This document shows positions 15,452 to 21,771 of a stretch of 25,462 nucleotides of DNA, in pieces; position 1 is the first letter of the stretch; each line of letters starts with the position of its first letter. Below the pieces are notes generated by a model, which had not been told where the DNA came from, made no database searches, and worked only from the letters and a program-made list of their open reading frames with translations. The stretch is taken from positions 1-25,462 of the forward strand of contig CAZCEC010000087.1 in the NCBI GenBank assembly GCA_964497615.1, written 5' to 3'. The position numbers were made by a program, and so were the translations under genes. Source of the DNA: CAZCEC01 sp964497615. GTDB lineage: Bacteria > Chloroflexota > Anaerolineae > Anaerolineales > UBA6663.

Positions 15452-15704
15452 GGCGGGGGATGGAGGGGACTCGGGGGACTCAGGGGAAGGGGTATGAGGG
15501 GCATAAAGGGCATAAGGGGCACGATCTGCTCGGGGCTGCGCCTATTGTCGCCGCCAGCATCGAGAAGCGCATCGCTGTCTACCCCTGTAACACGGCGCTG
15601 CCGTCCTGAGCGCGAATGACAGCAAGTTGGTACTGCCGCCCGGCCGGCGCGCGAAGGACCTCGACGGTGAATTCTCGGCGAATCCTCGATACCCTCCGCG
15701 TTTC
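15452..15704. other. Gene-free interval with G-rich and dispersed repeats
   Basis: No credible gene. 15454-15522 is strongly G-rich, with GGGGACTC and GGGCATAA units; GGGGACTCAGGGGAA (15474-15488) is identical to 24780-24794. 15604-15700 is a dispersed repeat also found at 17231-17331. Confidence 0.5.
15604..15700. repeat. Dispersed TCCTGAGCGCGAATG repeat, copy 1
   Basis: TCCTGAGCGCGAATG (15604-15618), then after a divergent spacer GCGCGCGA-GGACCTCGACG and a GCGAATCC/ATACCCT end. The same blocks in the same order occur at 17231-17331. It abuts the DUF433 promoter. Confidence 0.55.
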
Positions 15705-15713
15705 ATGCTAAAC
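15705..15713 (+). promoter_or_regulatory. Extended -10 promoter of the DUF433 operon
   Basis: TGC followed by TAAACT (15708-15713) is an extended -10 motif lying 21 nt before the ATG at 15735. Transcription would begin near 15720, which excludes the upstream ATG at 15705. Confidence 0.4.
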
Positions 15714-15734
15714 TTGGCCCAAGGTTCGAACGCC

Positions 15735-16073
15735 ATGTCCACAGTTACCCGGCCTCCAGTTCAAGCGCCCCAGGAAGACACCGAGCATCCGCACATCGTG
15801 CGGGTGGATGGCGTGCCCATGCTGCGCGGCACGCGCCTGAGCGTGCGCCTGATCGCCCAACAGCACCGGGCGGGCGACGGGGTGGACGACATCCTGGCGG
15901 CCTATCCGCAGCTTGAGCCGGCGGCCATTCACGACGCGATCAGCTACTATCTGGACCACCGCGCCGAGATCGAGCAGGAGATCGCGGCGCACCGGATGGA
16001 AGCCGTGTTAGCCCGGACCGGCGGCCAGCTCGACGCGCGCGGCTTTGTCACGTTTGACGCCGCGCTCACGTGA
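15735..16073 (+). CDS. DUF433 protein (antitoxin-like)
   Basis: The 112-aa protein has the DUF433 signature: HIVRVDGVPMLRGTRLSVRL near residues 20-40, then a helical AAYPQLEPAAIHDAISYYLD segment, then a charged helix. DUF433 domains form small DNA-binding folds and usually sit beside a PIN-like DUF5615 toxin. No such partner is found here: instead the GTG of an alpha/beta hydrolase overlaps its TGA (GTGA), so the two genes are translationally coupled. The start at 15735 follows an extended -10 box; an in-frame ATG at 15705 lies within that promoter and is rejected. A regulator of its own operon is plausible but unproven. Confidence 0.75.
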   Translation: MSTVTRPPVQAPQEDTEHPHIVRVDGVPMLRGTRLSVRLIAQQHRAGDGVDDILAAYPQLEPAAIHDAISYYLDHRAEIEQEIAAHRMEAVLARTGGQLDARGFVTFDAALT

Positions 16074-16984
16074 CCCTCCCCCCGCACCACCCCTTCCGCT
16101 CCCCCGCCGCGAAGGCCGAATACGAAGCCCTCTACGCCGAGCGCGCCAAAGCCTGGCCCGTCCCCGCCGAGACGCGCACGCTCGACACGCCCACCGGCCT
16201 CACGCACGTCCGCGTCAGCGGCCCGCCGGACGCGCCGGACGCGCCGCCCCTGCTGCTGCTGCACGGCGCGCGCGGCAACTCGCTCATGTGGGTGCCCAAC
16301 ATCGCCGCGCTGGCCGCCGGCCACCGCGCCTATGCCCTGGACACGCCCGAAGAGACTGGCCTGAGCAGCAGCCGCGCGCCCATCACCAAACCCGATCAGC
16401 TTCGCGCCTGGCTGGATGAGGCCGCCGCCGCCCTCGTCCCCGCCGGCCCGCTCAGCCTGGCGGGCATGTCCTACGGCGGGTGGCTGGCCGCCGACTACGC
16501 CCGCCGCCACCCCGATCGCGTGCGCCGGCTGGTCCTGCTCTCGCCCGCCCTCACCGTGCAGCCCATCTCGTCGGCCATGATCCTGCGCGCCATGCCCAGC
16601 GTCCTGCCCGGCCTGTGGGGCCGGCGCACGTTCTACTATTGGCTGCTGGCGGACGCCGTGCGCAGCGGCCCCGCCGGCAAGGCCTACGTGGACCAGGCCG
16701 TCGCCGATTGGGTCGTGGCCGAGCGCTGCCACCAGCGCCTGCACCTCGTCACCGCCACGGTGCTGGACGACGCAACCCTGCGCGCGTGGCAGACGCCCAC
16801 CCTGTACCTGGTGGGCGAAAACGAGAAGATCTACTCCGCCCCTCAGGCCATCGCGCGGCTCAACCGCCTGGCCCCGCAGATCAAGACGCGGCTCATCTCC
16901 GGCGCGGGGCACGATTTGTGGTACACCCAGGCGGAGCGCGTCAACGCCGCGATGGTGGAGTTTCTGGCCGCCGCGTCGTCCTAG
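16070..16984 (+). CDS. Alpha/beta-fold hydrolase
   Basis: The 304-aa protein is a typical alpha/beta hydrolase. The oxyanion segment LLLLHGARGNSLMW is followed by the nucleophile elbow GMSYGGW with Ser134. GHDLW carries the catalytic histidine, H281. The acid residue is probably in VGENEKIY, where a glutamate or a nearby residue replaces the common aspartate. It has no signal peptide, so it is likely a cytoplasmic esterase or related hydrolase; the substrate is unknown. It starts with GTG at 16070, overlapping the DUF433 stop codon, which implies translational coupling. A large hairpin begins 43 bp after its stop codon. Confidence 0.85.
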   Translation: MTLPPHHPFRSPAAKAEYEALYAERAKAWPVPAETRTLDTPTGLTHVRVSGPPDAPDAPPLLLLHGARGNSLMWVPNIAALAAGHRAYALDTPEETGLSSSRAPITKPDQLRAWLDEAAAALVPAGPLSLAGMSYGGWLAADYARRHPDRVRRLVLLSPALTVQPISSAMILRAMPSVLPGLWGRRTFYYWLLADAVRSGPAGKAYVDQAVADWVVAERCHQRLHLVTATVLDDATLRAWQTPTLYLVGENEKIYSAPQAIARLNRLAPQIKTRLISGAGHDLWYTQAERVNAAMVEFLAAASS

Positions 16985-17027
16985 TCCTCGCATAACACCG
17001 GATGGGGGCAGTGATCGTTCGATGGCG

Positions 17028-17088
17028 AGACCTGCCAGGTTTGTCGAGTGGACCGTCAAGCACCCTGCACACCAAACCTGGCAGGTCT
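17028..17088. repeat. 16-bp perfect inverted repeat (AGACCTGCCAGG hairpin)
   Basis: AGACCTGCCAGGTTTG (17028-17043) and CAAACCTGGCAGGTCT (17073-17088) are perfect complements around a 29-nt loop. It lies 43 bp after the hydrolase stop and may serve as a terminator-like 3' structure. There is no T-tract. It resembles the 247-280 hairpin in its AGACC..CC-GG-TTT outline. Confidence 0.7.
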
Positions 17089-17230
17089 TGTCGTGGACCC
17101 ATCAGCGATACCTTTGCGCGCCGGCTTTCTCTCTAGCCCAGCCGGGCCGGAAACGCGCTGAGCGCAGCTGCCCCGTGGGCCAGGGTGACAACGATCATCC
17201 TTGGTTATCATCACCGTGGATCGCTGTCCA

Positions 17231-17331
17231 TCCTGAGCGCGAATGGCAACTCCTTCGTCCACCCACCCCTTTCGCGCGCGAGGGACCTCGACGAAGAATC
17301 AGCGATGAATCCCTGATACCCTTCGCGCGCC
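17231..17331. repeat. Dispersed TCCTGAGCGCGAATG repeat, copy 2
   Basis: TCCTGAGCGCGAATG (17231-17245), a divergent spacer, then GCGCGCGA-GGACCTCGACG, GATGAATCC and GATACCCT. It matches copy 1 at 15604-15700 in block order, with a spacer of different length. Confidence 0.55.
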
Positions 17332-17497
17332 AGCCGGCCTCACCACCACCGGGCCGGAACTGCGCTCAAGGTGACAATGATCGGCATTGCTTTTCGCGCT
17401 GCCGTTCGCGCAATCTCCGGTACAATAGCCCCGCCCCACCCACTACCCGTAGCTTTCGTTCCCATCCCCTTGCGCCCTGCGCGCCCTTTGCGGTCAG

Positions 17498-17517
17498 CTC
17501 TTTCTCTTTCTTTTTCT
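17498..17517 (+). repeat. 20-nt pyrimidine tract, exact copy 1
   Basis: CTCTTTCTCTTTCTTTTTCT occurs here and, identically and in the same orientation, at 19542-19561, 22251-22270 and 23304-23323. Near variants lie at 11219-11241 and, inverted, at 13902-13932. Confidence 0.85.
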
Positions 17518-17561
17518 CATTCTCTCTTCTTCGTGCCCCTTCCCCCCTTCGTGTCTTCGTG

Positions 17562-18461
17562 GTGACTCCCCCCCCTTCCTCCCGCCTGGCCGGCTGGCTG
17601 GCCGCCGCCGTCGCCACCGTCTCCTTCAGCGTCGCCCCGCCCATTGCCACCCTCGTCCTCGCCACCGGGCTGGACCCGACGCACCTGCTGCTCGCCCGGC
17701 TGTGGCTGGCGCTGGGGATTATCGTCGCCTCGCTGGCCGTCTTCGCCCCGGCGCGCCTGCGGCTCGACCGGCGCGGCATCCTCATCGCCGGCTCGGCCGG
17801 CCTGGCGACGGGCGTCTCGGTGCTGTTGTTCTTCTGGGCGCTGACGCGGCTGGATACCGCCATCGCCGCGATGCTGTTCGGCCTCCAGCCCCTCACCGTG
17901 CTGGCGCTGCTGGCCCTGCGCGGCGAGCGCTTCACCTACCGCCAATACTTCCGGCTGGCAGTGGGCCTCGCGGGCGTCTATTTCCTCGTGGGCGCGGACG
18001 GGCGCTCCGACTGGGTGGGCGTGGTGATGGTGCTGATCGCGGTCTTCACCGCCTCGTTCCAGACTCTGTTCATCCAGTGGTACCTGCACGACCGCGACGG
18101 CCGCACCATCACCGCCTACATGGTGGGTGGCATGGCCGTCGCGGTGACGGTCTTCTGGCTGCTGCAAGGGGCGAACACGCGGCCCATCACCCCTGGCGCG
18201 TGGCTGGGCATCGGCGTGATGGCGCTGGTGCCCACCTACCTGGCCCGGCTGGGGATGTTCGCCGCCGTGCGCCACCTGGGCAGCGGGCAGATGGCGCTGC
18301 TCACCCCGCTGGAGACCCTGCTGACGGTGATCTGGTCCGTCATCTTTCTGGGCGAGCGCCTCAGCCCGTATCAGATGCTGGGCGGCGCGCTGATCGTCAC
18401 CAGCGCCGTGCTGGCGGTGCGGCGGCTGGAGCGGGCGAAGGTGGTGGCGGGCGAGGCGTGA
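17562..18461 (+). CDS. EamA/DMT-superfamily transporter
   Basis: The 299-residue integral membrane protein belongs to the drug/metabolite transporter superfamily. Its repeated halves are recognisable: SRLAGWLAAAVATVSFSVAP at the start, LFFWALTRLDTAIAAMLFGL near the end of the first half, and MALLTPLETLLTVIWSVIFL plus GERLSPYQMLGGALIVTSA in the second half. About ten membrane helices are expected. EamA proteins export or import small metabolites such as amino acids; the substrate is unknown. The GTG at 17562 gives the usual family length; GTG 17559 is an equal alternative. Longer upstream frames run through repeat DNA and are rejected. A TACAAT box at 17421-17426 may be the promoter. Confidence 0.8.
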   Translation: MTPPPSSRLAGWLAAAVATVSFSVAPPIATLVLATGLDPTHLLLARLWLALGIIVASLAVFAPARLRLDRRGILIAGSAGLATGVSVLLFFWALTRLDTAIAAMLFGLQPLTVLALLALRGERFTYRQYFRLAVGLAGVYFLVGADGRSDWVGVVMVLIAVFTASFQTLFIQWYLHDRDGRTITAYMVGGMAVAVTVFWLLQGANTRPITPGAWLGIGVMALVPTYLARLGMFAAVRHLGSGQMALLTPLETLLTVIWSVIFLGERLSPYQMLGGALIVTSAVLAVRRLERAKVVAGEA

Positions 18462-18672
18462 GGCGTGTCAGGTGTCACGTTTCATGTGTCACGTGGCACG
18501 CCTTCCGCCGCTCATTCACCGCTGAGTGCGCGGCCCCAACGGGGTGCTTCGCAAAGAACGCTGAGAAGGAGCAGTGACTTCATCCTTCATCCTTCATCCT
18601 TCGTCCTTCGTCCTTCGTCCTTCGTCCTTCGTCGTCAGACGACTTGACACCCGACACGTGACACGTGACACC
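18462..18672. repeat. Heptanucleotide array and GTGTCACGT repeats
   Basis: Three CTTCATC units (18578-18598) are followed by five CTTCGTC units (18599-18633). They are flanked by GTGTCACGT repeats near 18475-18497 and inverted ACGTGACAC repeats near 18655-18670. These lie between converging genes. No protein gene is credible here. Confidence 0.75.
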
Positions 18673-19143
18673 CTATTCCCCCGCGGCCTCGAACTTGCCC
18701 AGCACAAACCCCCACCCCTCATAGTATCCATCGCGGAACTTCTGCGCCTCTTCGCGGCGGTTCTCCCAGCCGCTGTGCGTCAGCGTCAGGCGCGTGCCCG
18801 CCCCGTCCGGCTCAAAGATCACTTCCACCTGGGTGGCCTCTTCCGGCGTGCGGCCCGGATAGAAAGAGAACACCAGCCGGCGCGGCGGCTCCCAGGCCAG
18901 CACGCGCCCCCACTCGCACTCGCGCCCATCGCGGTGCAGCTCGTAGAAGCGCCCGCCCATCATCCCCTCCATCCGGCAGGCGGCGGCTTCGTCGCCCCAC
19001 ACCGAGTGGCTGGGCAGCGGCCACCACTCGTTCACGCGCTCGGTGAACAGGCGAAAGGCCTCCGGCGGGGCGAGGCGCGTCTGGGCCTGGCGCACCACCG
19101 GGGCAATGGTCACGGTCTCGGACGTCGCGGGTGTGTCAATCAT
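18673..19143 (-). CDS. AHSA1/SRPBCC-family protein
   Basis: The 156-aa protein has the SRPBCC (Aha1-like) helix-grip fold: an opening VRQAQTRLAPPEAFRLFTER, then WWPLPSHSVWG, then GRFYELHRDGRECEWGRVLA, a beta-rich RLVFSFYPG, VEVIFEPDGAGTRLTLTHSG, and a C-terminal helix. Such proteins bind small hydrophobic ligands. It is the second gene of an operon with an ArsR repressor, a common pairing for this family. The ATG at 19143 overlaps the ArsR stop by 8 nt and has GGAG 7 nt upstream, so it is preferred to an ATG seven codons earlier. The ligand is unknown. Confidence 0.85.
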   Translation of the reverse strand: MIDTPATSETVTIAPVVRQAQTRLAPPEAFRLFTERVNEWWPLPSHSVWGDEAAACRMEGMMGGRFYELHRDGRECEWGRVLAWEPPRRLVFSFYPGRTPEEATQVEVIFEPDGAGTRLTLTHSGWENRREEAQKFRDGYYEGWGFVLGKFEAAGE

Positions 19144-19486
19144 CAGGGGTCTCCTTGTCGTCAAGCTTAGCGTCGGCTTCCTGCTCCGCCGCGGCCTCGA
19201 AGGCGCGCAGCGCCGTATCCCAAAAGCTCTCCACGTACTCGCGCAGCGCGCCCAGCCCGGTGCGGTCCAGGTGATAGATGCGCTGCTGGCCGCGGCGCTC
19301 GGCGCGCACCAGCCGCGCCTGCCGCAGCACCGCCAGGTGCTGGCTCACGGCGGGCTGGCTCACCGGCACGGCCCGCTTCAGCTCATTCACCGAGCACGGG
19401 CCGGCGCGCAGCCGCTCCAGCAGGCGGCGGCGGGTGGGGTTACTGAAGGCATCCAGGGGATCAATGTCAATCATATCATTCACCAC
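19136..19486 (-). CDS. ArsR-family transcriptional repressor
   Basis: The 116-aa protein is a winged-helix ArsR repressor: DPLDAFSNPTRRRLLERLRA, then the recognition region KRAVPVSQPAVSQHLAVLRQ, then a wing ARLVRAERRGQQRIYHLD. No cysteine-rich metal site is seen, so it is likely of the SdpR-like, non-metal class. The GTG at 19486 lies 7 nt after its -10 box, fitting a leaderless message; the ATG at 19474 is an alternative. A 14-bp palindrome overlaps the promoter, so autorepression is likely. It overlaps the AHSA1 gene by 8 nt. Confidence 0.9.
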   Translation of the reverse strand: MVNDMIDIDPLDAFSNPTRRRLLERLRAGPCSVNELKRAVPVSQPAVSQHLAVLRQARLVRAERRGQQRIYHLDRTGLGALREYVESFWDTALRAFEAAAEQEADAKLDDKETPDD

Positions 19487-19525
19487 TTATATAAGTGTAC
19501 AATGATAAATCTCCCTTGTCAAGGG
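19484..19525 (-). promoter_or_regulatory. Promoter and operators of the arsR-AHSA1 operon
   Basis: On the minus strand, TTGACA (19522-19517), a 17-nt spacer and TACACT (19499-19494) form a near-consensus sigma-70 promoter. The perfect 14-bp palindrome CACTTATATAAGTG (19484-19497) overlaps the -10 box, the start point and the GTG. A second inverted repeat, CCCTTG-T-CAAGGG (19513-19525), covers the -35. Both are good candidates for ArsR-dimer operators. Confidence 0.75.
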
Positions 19526-19541
19526 GGTCGCAAGCCTTTTT

Positions 19542-19561
19542 CTCTTTCTCTTTCTTTTTCT
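19542..19561 (+). repeat. 20-nt pyrimidine tract, exact copy 2
   Basis: Identical to the 20-nt tract at 17498-17517. It sits upstream of the arsR promoter and has no terminator stem directly before it on the plus strand. Confidence 0.85.
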
Positions 19562-19590
19562 ATTGGCCAGGTATCGGCGCTTAAATGATC

Positions 19591-19619
19591 GAGAGCCGGG
19601 GACGCCGGCCCCGGCTCTC
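19591..19619. terminator. 11-bp hairpin 3' of the arylsulfotransferase gene
   Basis: GAGAGCCGGGG (19591-19601) and CCCCGGCTCTC (19609-19619) form a perfect stem with a 7-nt loop. On the minus strand it lies about 110 bp after the arylsulfotransferase stop and before the arsR promoter. The T-tract is poor (ATTT), so it may be a weak or factor-assisted terminator. Confidence 0.5.
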
Positions 19620-19730
19620 TCACAAGGAGGAGAAGAAGAGATCACTCTTCTGCGGAGCAGGATAGCACGCCGCCCCCGGCCCTGCTTGCCCCTTCCCCTA
19701 CGCCCGCGCTACGGCCAACCGGCGGGGCGA

Positions 19731-21704
19731 TTAAGGCTCGCTGAGAATGCCGGAATCGGGCCCGAATATCAGCGGCAGCCAAAATTGGCTGCACGGCGGC
19801 TGGCGGGAGACAACAGGCGACCACGCCAGCGGCTCTTCACTGCCGTCGAGCGCTCGCACGCGGAACGCGCAGGCGTAGTCGGCGGCGGCCGGCAGATCGG
19901 CCAGCGCCACGTGGTCTTCAAAACCTGTGCGCGGCCACGCGCCCAACAATTCAGCGCCGGAGAGCCCGCCGAGGCCCCACACTTCATAGCGGGCGACCTC
20001 CGTGGCCCCGTTCCAACTGAAGTATAGCGCCGGCCCGAGCGGGCCCAGGCCGGCCGGCGTCGTGTCGGTCAGCACCAGCGCGGGCAGCCAGGCCGGCTGC
20101 GCCGCCCACGGCAGGCGCAGGGCCCGATAGGCGCGATAGACACCGGGCAGGTGTACCTCCAGGCGCGGCGTGCCATCGGCCGCCCACACGTCTGTGAACG
20201 ACGGCTGGCCGCTGCCCCACCCCACGACCACGTGCCCATCGGCCAGGCGCTGGTGGCTGCCCATCGCGCTCGACACCACGTCGGGCGTTTTCCGGTGCGA
20301 CCACATCAGCGTGGCGGTTTTGCTGATCTCGTCCACGGCGTAGGCCACGGCCCGCGAGAACGGCGGCAGCCCGCCGTGGGTGACATTGTGATTGTCAAAC
20401 AAGGTCAACTGCCCGTCCGGCTGGCGGCGAATGTCGTGCTGATGGAAGAAGCCGCCGTCTGGGTCGTCGATCCAGGTGAACTCGTTGTGCGCGCCTCCCC
20501 AGCGCCACAGGATAGCGCCGGTCGCCCGGTCGATCTTGGTGATCTCATCCAGGTGGCGGCTGGAGATGAGCAGGTTGCCGTCCGTGTCTTCCTCGACGGC
20601 GTTGCCGTGGACATAGTCAATTCTCGGCGTGGTGAGCGACACTGTGGTGTCGGTGATGAACATATGGTCCCAACTGCGCCACTCGAAGACCACGTTGTCG
20701 TCCGGGTCAATGGCCTGCACCACCAACCCGACCACGGTGGCGGTGGGCAACCCGCCCACGGCGATGGCGCTCATGTCCACCGGTTGGGGATCGTAGATGA
20801 GCAGGAGCGCCTCGCCGCCGGGCGTGATCTGGAGGTCATGCTCGTCAGCGGTATAGCCATTGCCGGCGGTTATGGTGTCGACCTCGGTGTAGGTGTTGTC
20901 CAGCAGGTGAAAGGCATCCGTCGTGTAATCGAAGTAACTCAGCCGGCCATCCGGCAGGCGCTTGAAGTCCATCGCGCGCGCCTCCAGGCTGAGGGCCTGA
21001 TAGTAAACCAGTTGGCCCGCCTGGTCCAAGATATACAGGAGCGGCGTGCTCGGACCGGTCCACGGGCGCAGGTTGAAAAAGTAGTAGCCCTCCACCGTGC
21101 CGCTGGCGGGCACGGTGATTGTGTACGGCGACACCGGGCCTTCAACCGTGACGTAGTCTTGTGGGTTTACCACGATGGGCGGCGGTCCGCCGGGAGCCGC
21201 CGGCGCGCTTGCGTCCGCCGGCTCCGGCGGCGCCGTCGCGAGCGCTTCGGCTTCAGCCCGCATCGCCCGCAGCGCCTGGCTGGCATAGCCGGGCGGAGCC
21301 GTAGACACCGTAAAGGTATAGGCGCCGCCGGCATAGACGGCGCCGGTCGTCGTCTGCAGCCCGGGGCGCAGCCGAACCGTGACCGTCTCGCCGGGCGCGA
21401 ATGGCTGCGCGGGCGTGAAGACGGCCGTCTCCCCGTCCCGCGCCAACAGCGCCTCCCCCGGGTGCGGGCCGCTCACCGACCCGGCCACGTCCCAGAGCGC
21501 TGGCAACACGCTGGCGGGGTGCAGCGGGCCATCCAGCCGCACCGCCAGGCTCGTTGCCGGCTGCACGTACTGGGCCGCTGGGCGCGGCGATTGGTAGCGG
21601 AGGACGGCGGGCACGAGGTCCGCCTGCGCGGGGCTGGCGCCCAGCGCGGCGTAGACGGCCAGCCAAACCAGCCAGACGACACGAGGGGCGATTGATTTGC
21701 GCAT
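19731..21704 (-). CDS. Secreted arylsulfotransferase-family protein
   Basis: The 657-aa protein starts at the ATG at 21704 with GGAGG 6 nt upstream. It has a signal peptide (RKSIAPRVVWLVWLAVYAAL, then ASPAQA). Residues about 30-140 form an SbsA-like Ig domain (VRYQSPRP..., then FTPAQPFAPGETVTVRL). From about 170 onward it matches the arylsulfotransferase (Arylsulfotran_2) beta-propeller: YVHGNAVEEDTDGNLLISSR, ITKIDRATGAILWRWGG, and HQHDIRRQPDGQLTLFDNHN. ASST-type enzymes transfer sulfate between phenolic compounds outside the membrane; activity is not certain without the full active-site comparison. A fibronectin-like segment lies near the C-terminus, which reads FWLPLIFGPDSG and resembles the LPLI tails of other secreted proteins here. 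It lies 67 bp after the GT39-like gene and may be co-transcribed. Confidence 0.8.
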   Translation of the reverse strand: MRKSIAPRVVWLVWLAVYAALGASPAQADLVPAVLRYQSPRPAAQYVQPATSLAVRLDGPLHPASVLPALWDVAGSVSGPHPGEALLARDGETAVFTPAQPFAPGETVTVRLRPGLQTTTGAVYAGGAYTFTVSTAPPGYASQALRAMRAEAEALATAPPEPADASAPAAPGGPPPIVVNPQDYVTVEGPVSPYTITVPASGTVEGYYFFNLRPWTGPSTPLLYILDQAGQLVYYQALSLEARAMDFKRLPDGRLSYFDYTTDAFHLLDNTYTEVDTITAGNGYTADEHDLQITPGGEALLLIYDPQPVDMSAIAVGGLPTATVVGLVVQAIDPDDNVVFEWRSWDHMFITDTTVSLTTPRIDYVHGNAVEEDTDGNLLISSRHLDEITKIDRATGAILWRWGGAHNEFTWIDDPDGGFFHQHDIRRQPDGQLTLFDNHNVTHGGLPPFSRAVAYAVDEISKTATLMWSHRKTPDVVSSAMGSHQRLADGHVVVGWGSGQPSFTDVWAADGTPRLEVHLPGVYRAYRALRLPWAAQPAWLPALVLTDTTPAGLGPLGPALYFSWNGATEVARYEVWGLGGLSGAELLGAWPRTGFEDHVALADLPAAADYACAFRVRALDGSEEPLAWSPVVSRQPPCSQFWLPLIFGPDSGILSEP

Positions 21705-21771
21705 GTTGGTCCTCCGGAGGCGCATACGCGAGCCCGTGGCCTGGCGCAGACACAGGTGGCCTAACGCGGCA

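Larger units (their letters stand above)
16985..17561. other. 577-bp gene-free repeat region
   Basis: No credible gene. It holds a large hairpin (17028-17088), two related segments beginning CCGGGCCGGAA and ending GTGACAA(C/T)GATC (17146-17199 and 17350-17383), and dispersed-repeat copy 2 (17231-17331). A TACAAT -10-like box (17421-17426) may drive the EamA gene. The 20-nt pyrimidine tract lies at 17498-17517, followed by TTCGTG-type repeats up to the EamA start. Confidence 0.6.

Noticed and set aside
17022..17561. N-terminal extension of the EamA transporter
   Set aside because: It translates a hairpin, dispersed repeats and a pyrimidine tract; starting at 17562 gives the usual family length.
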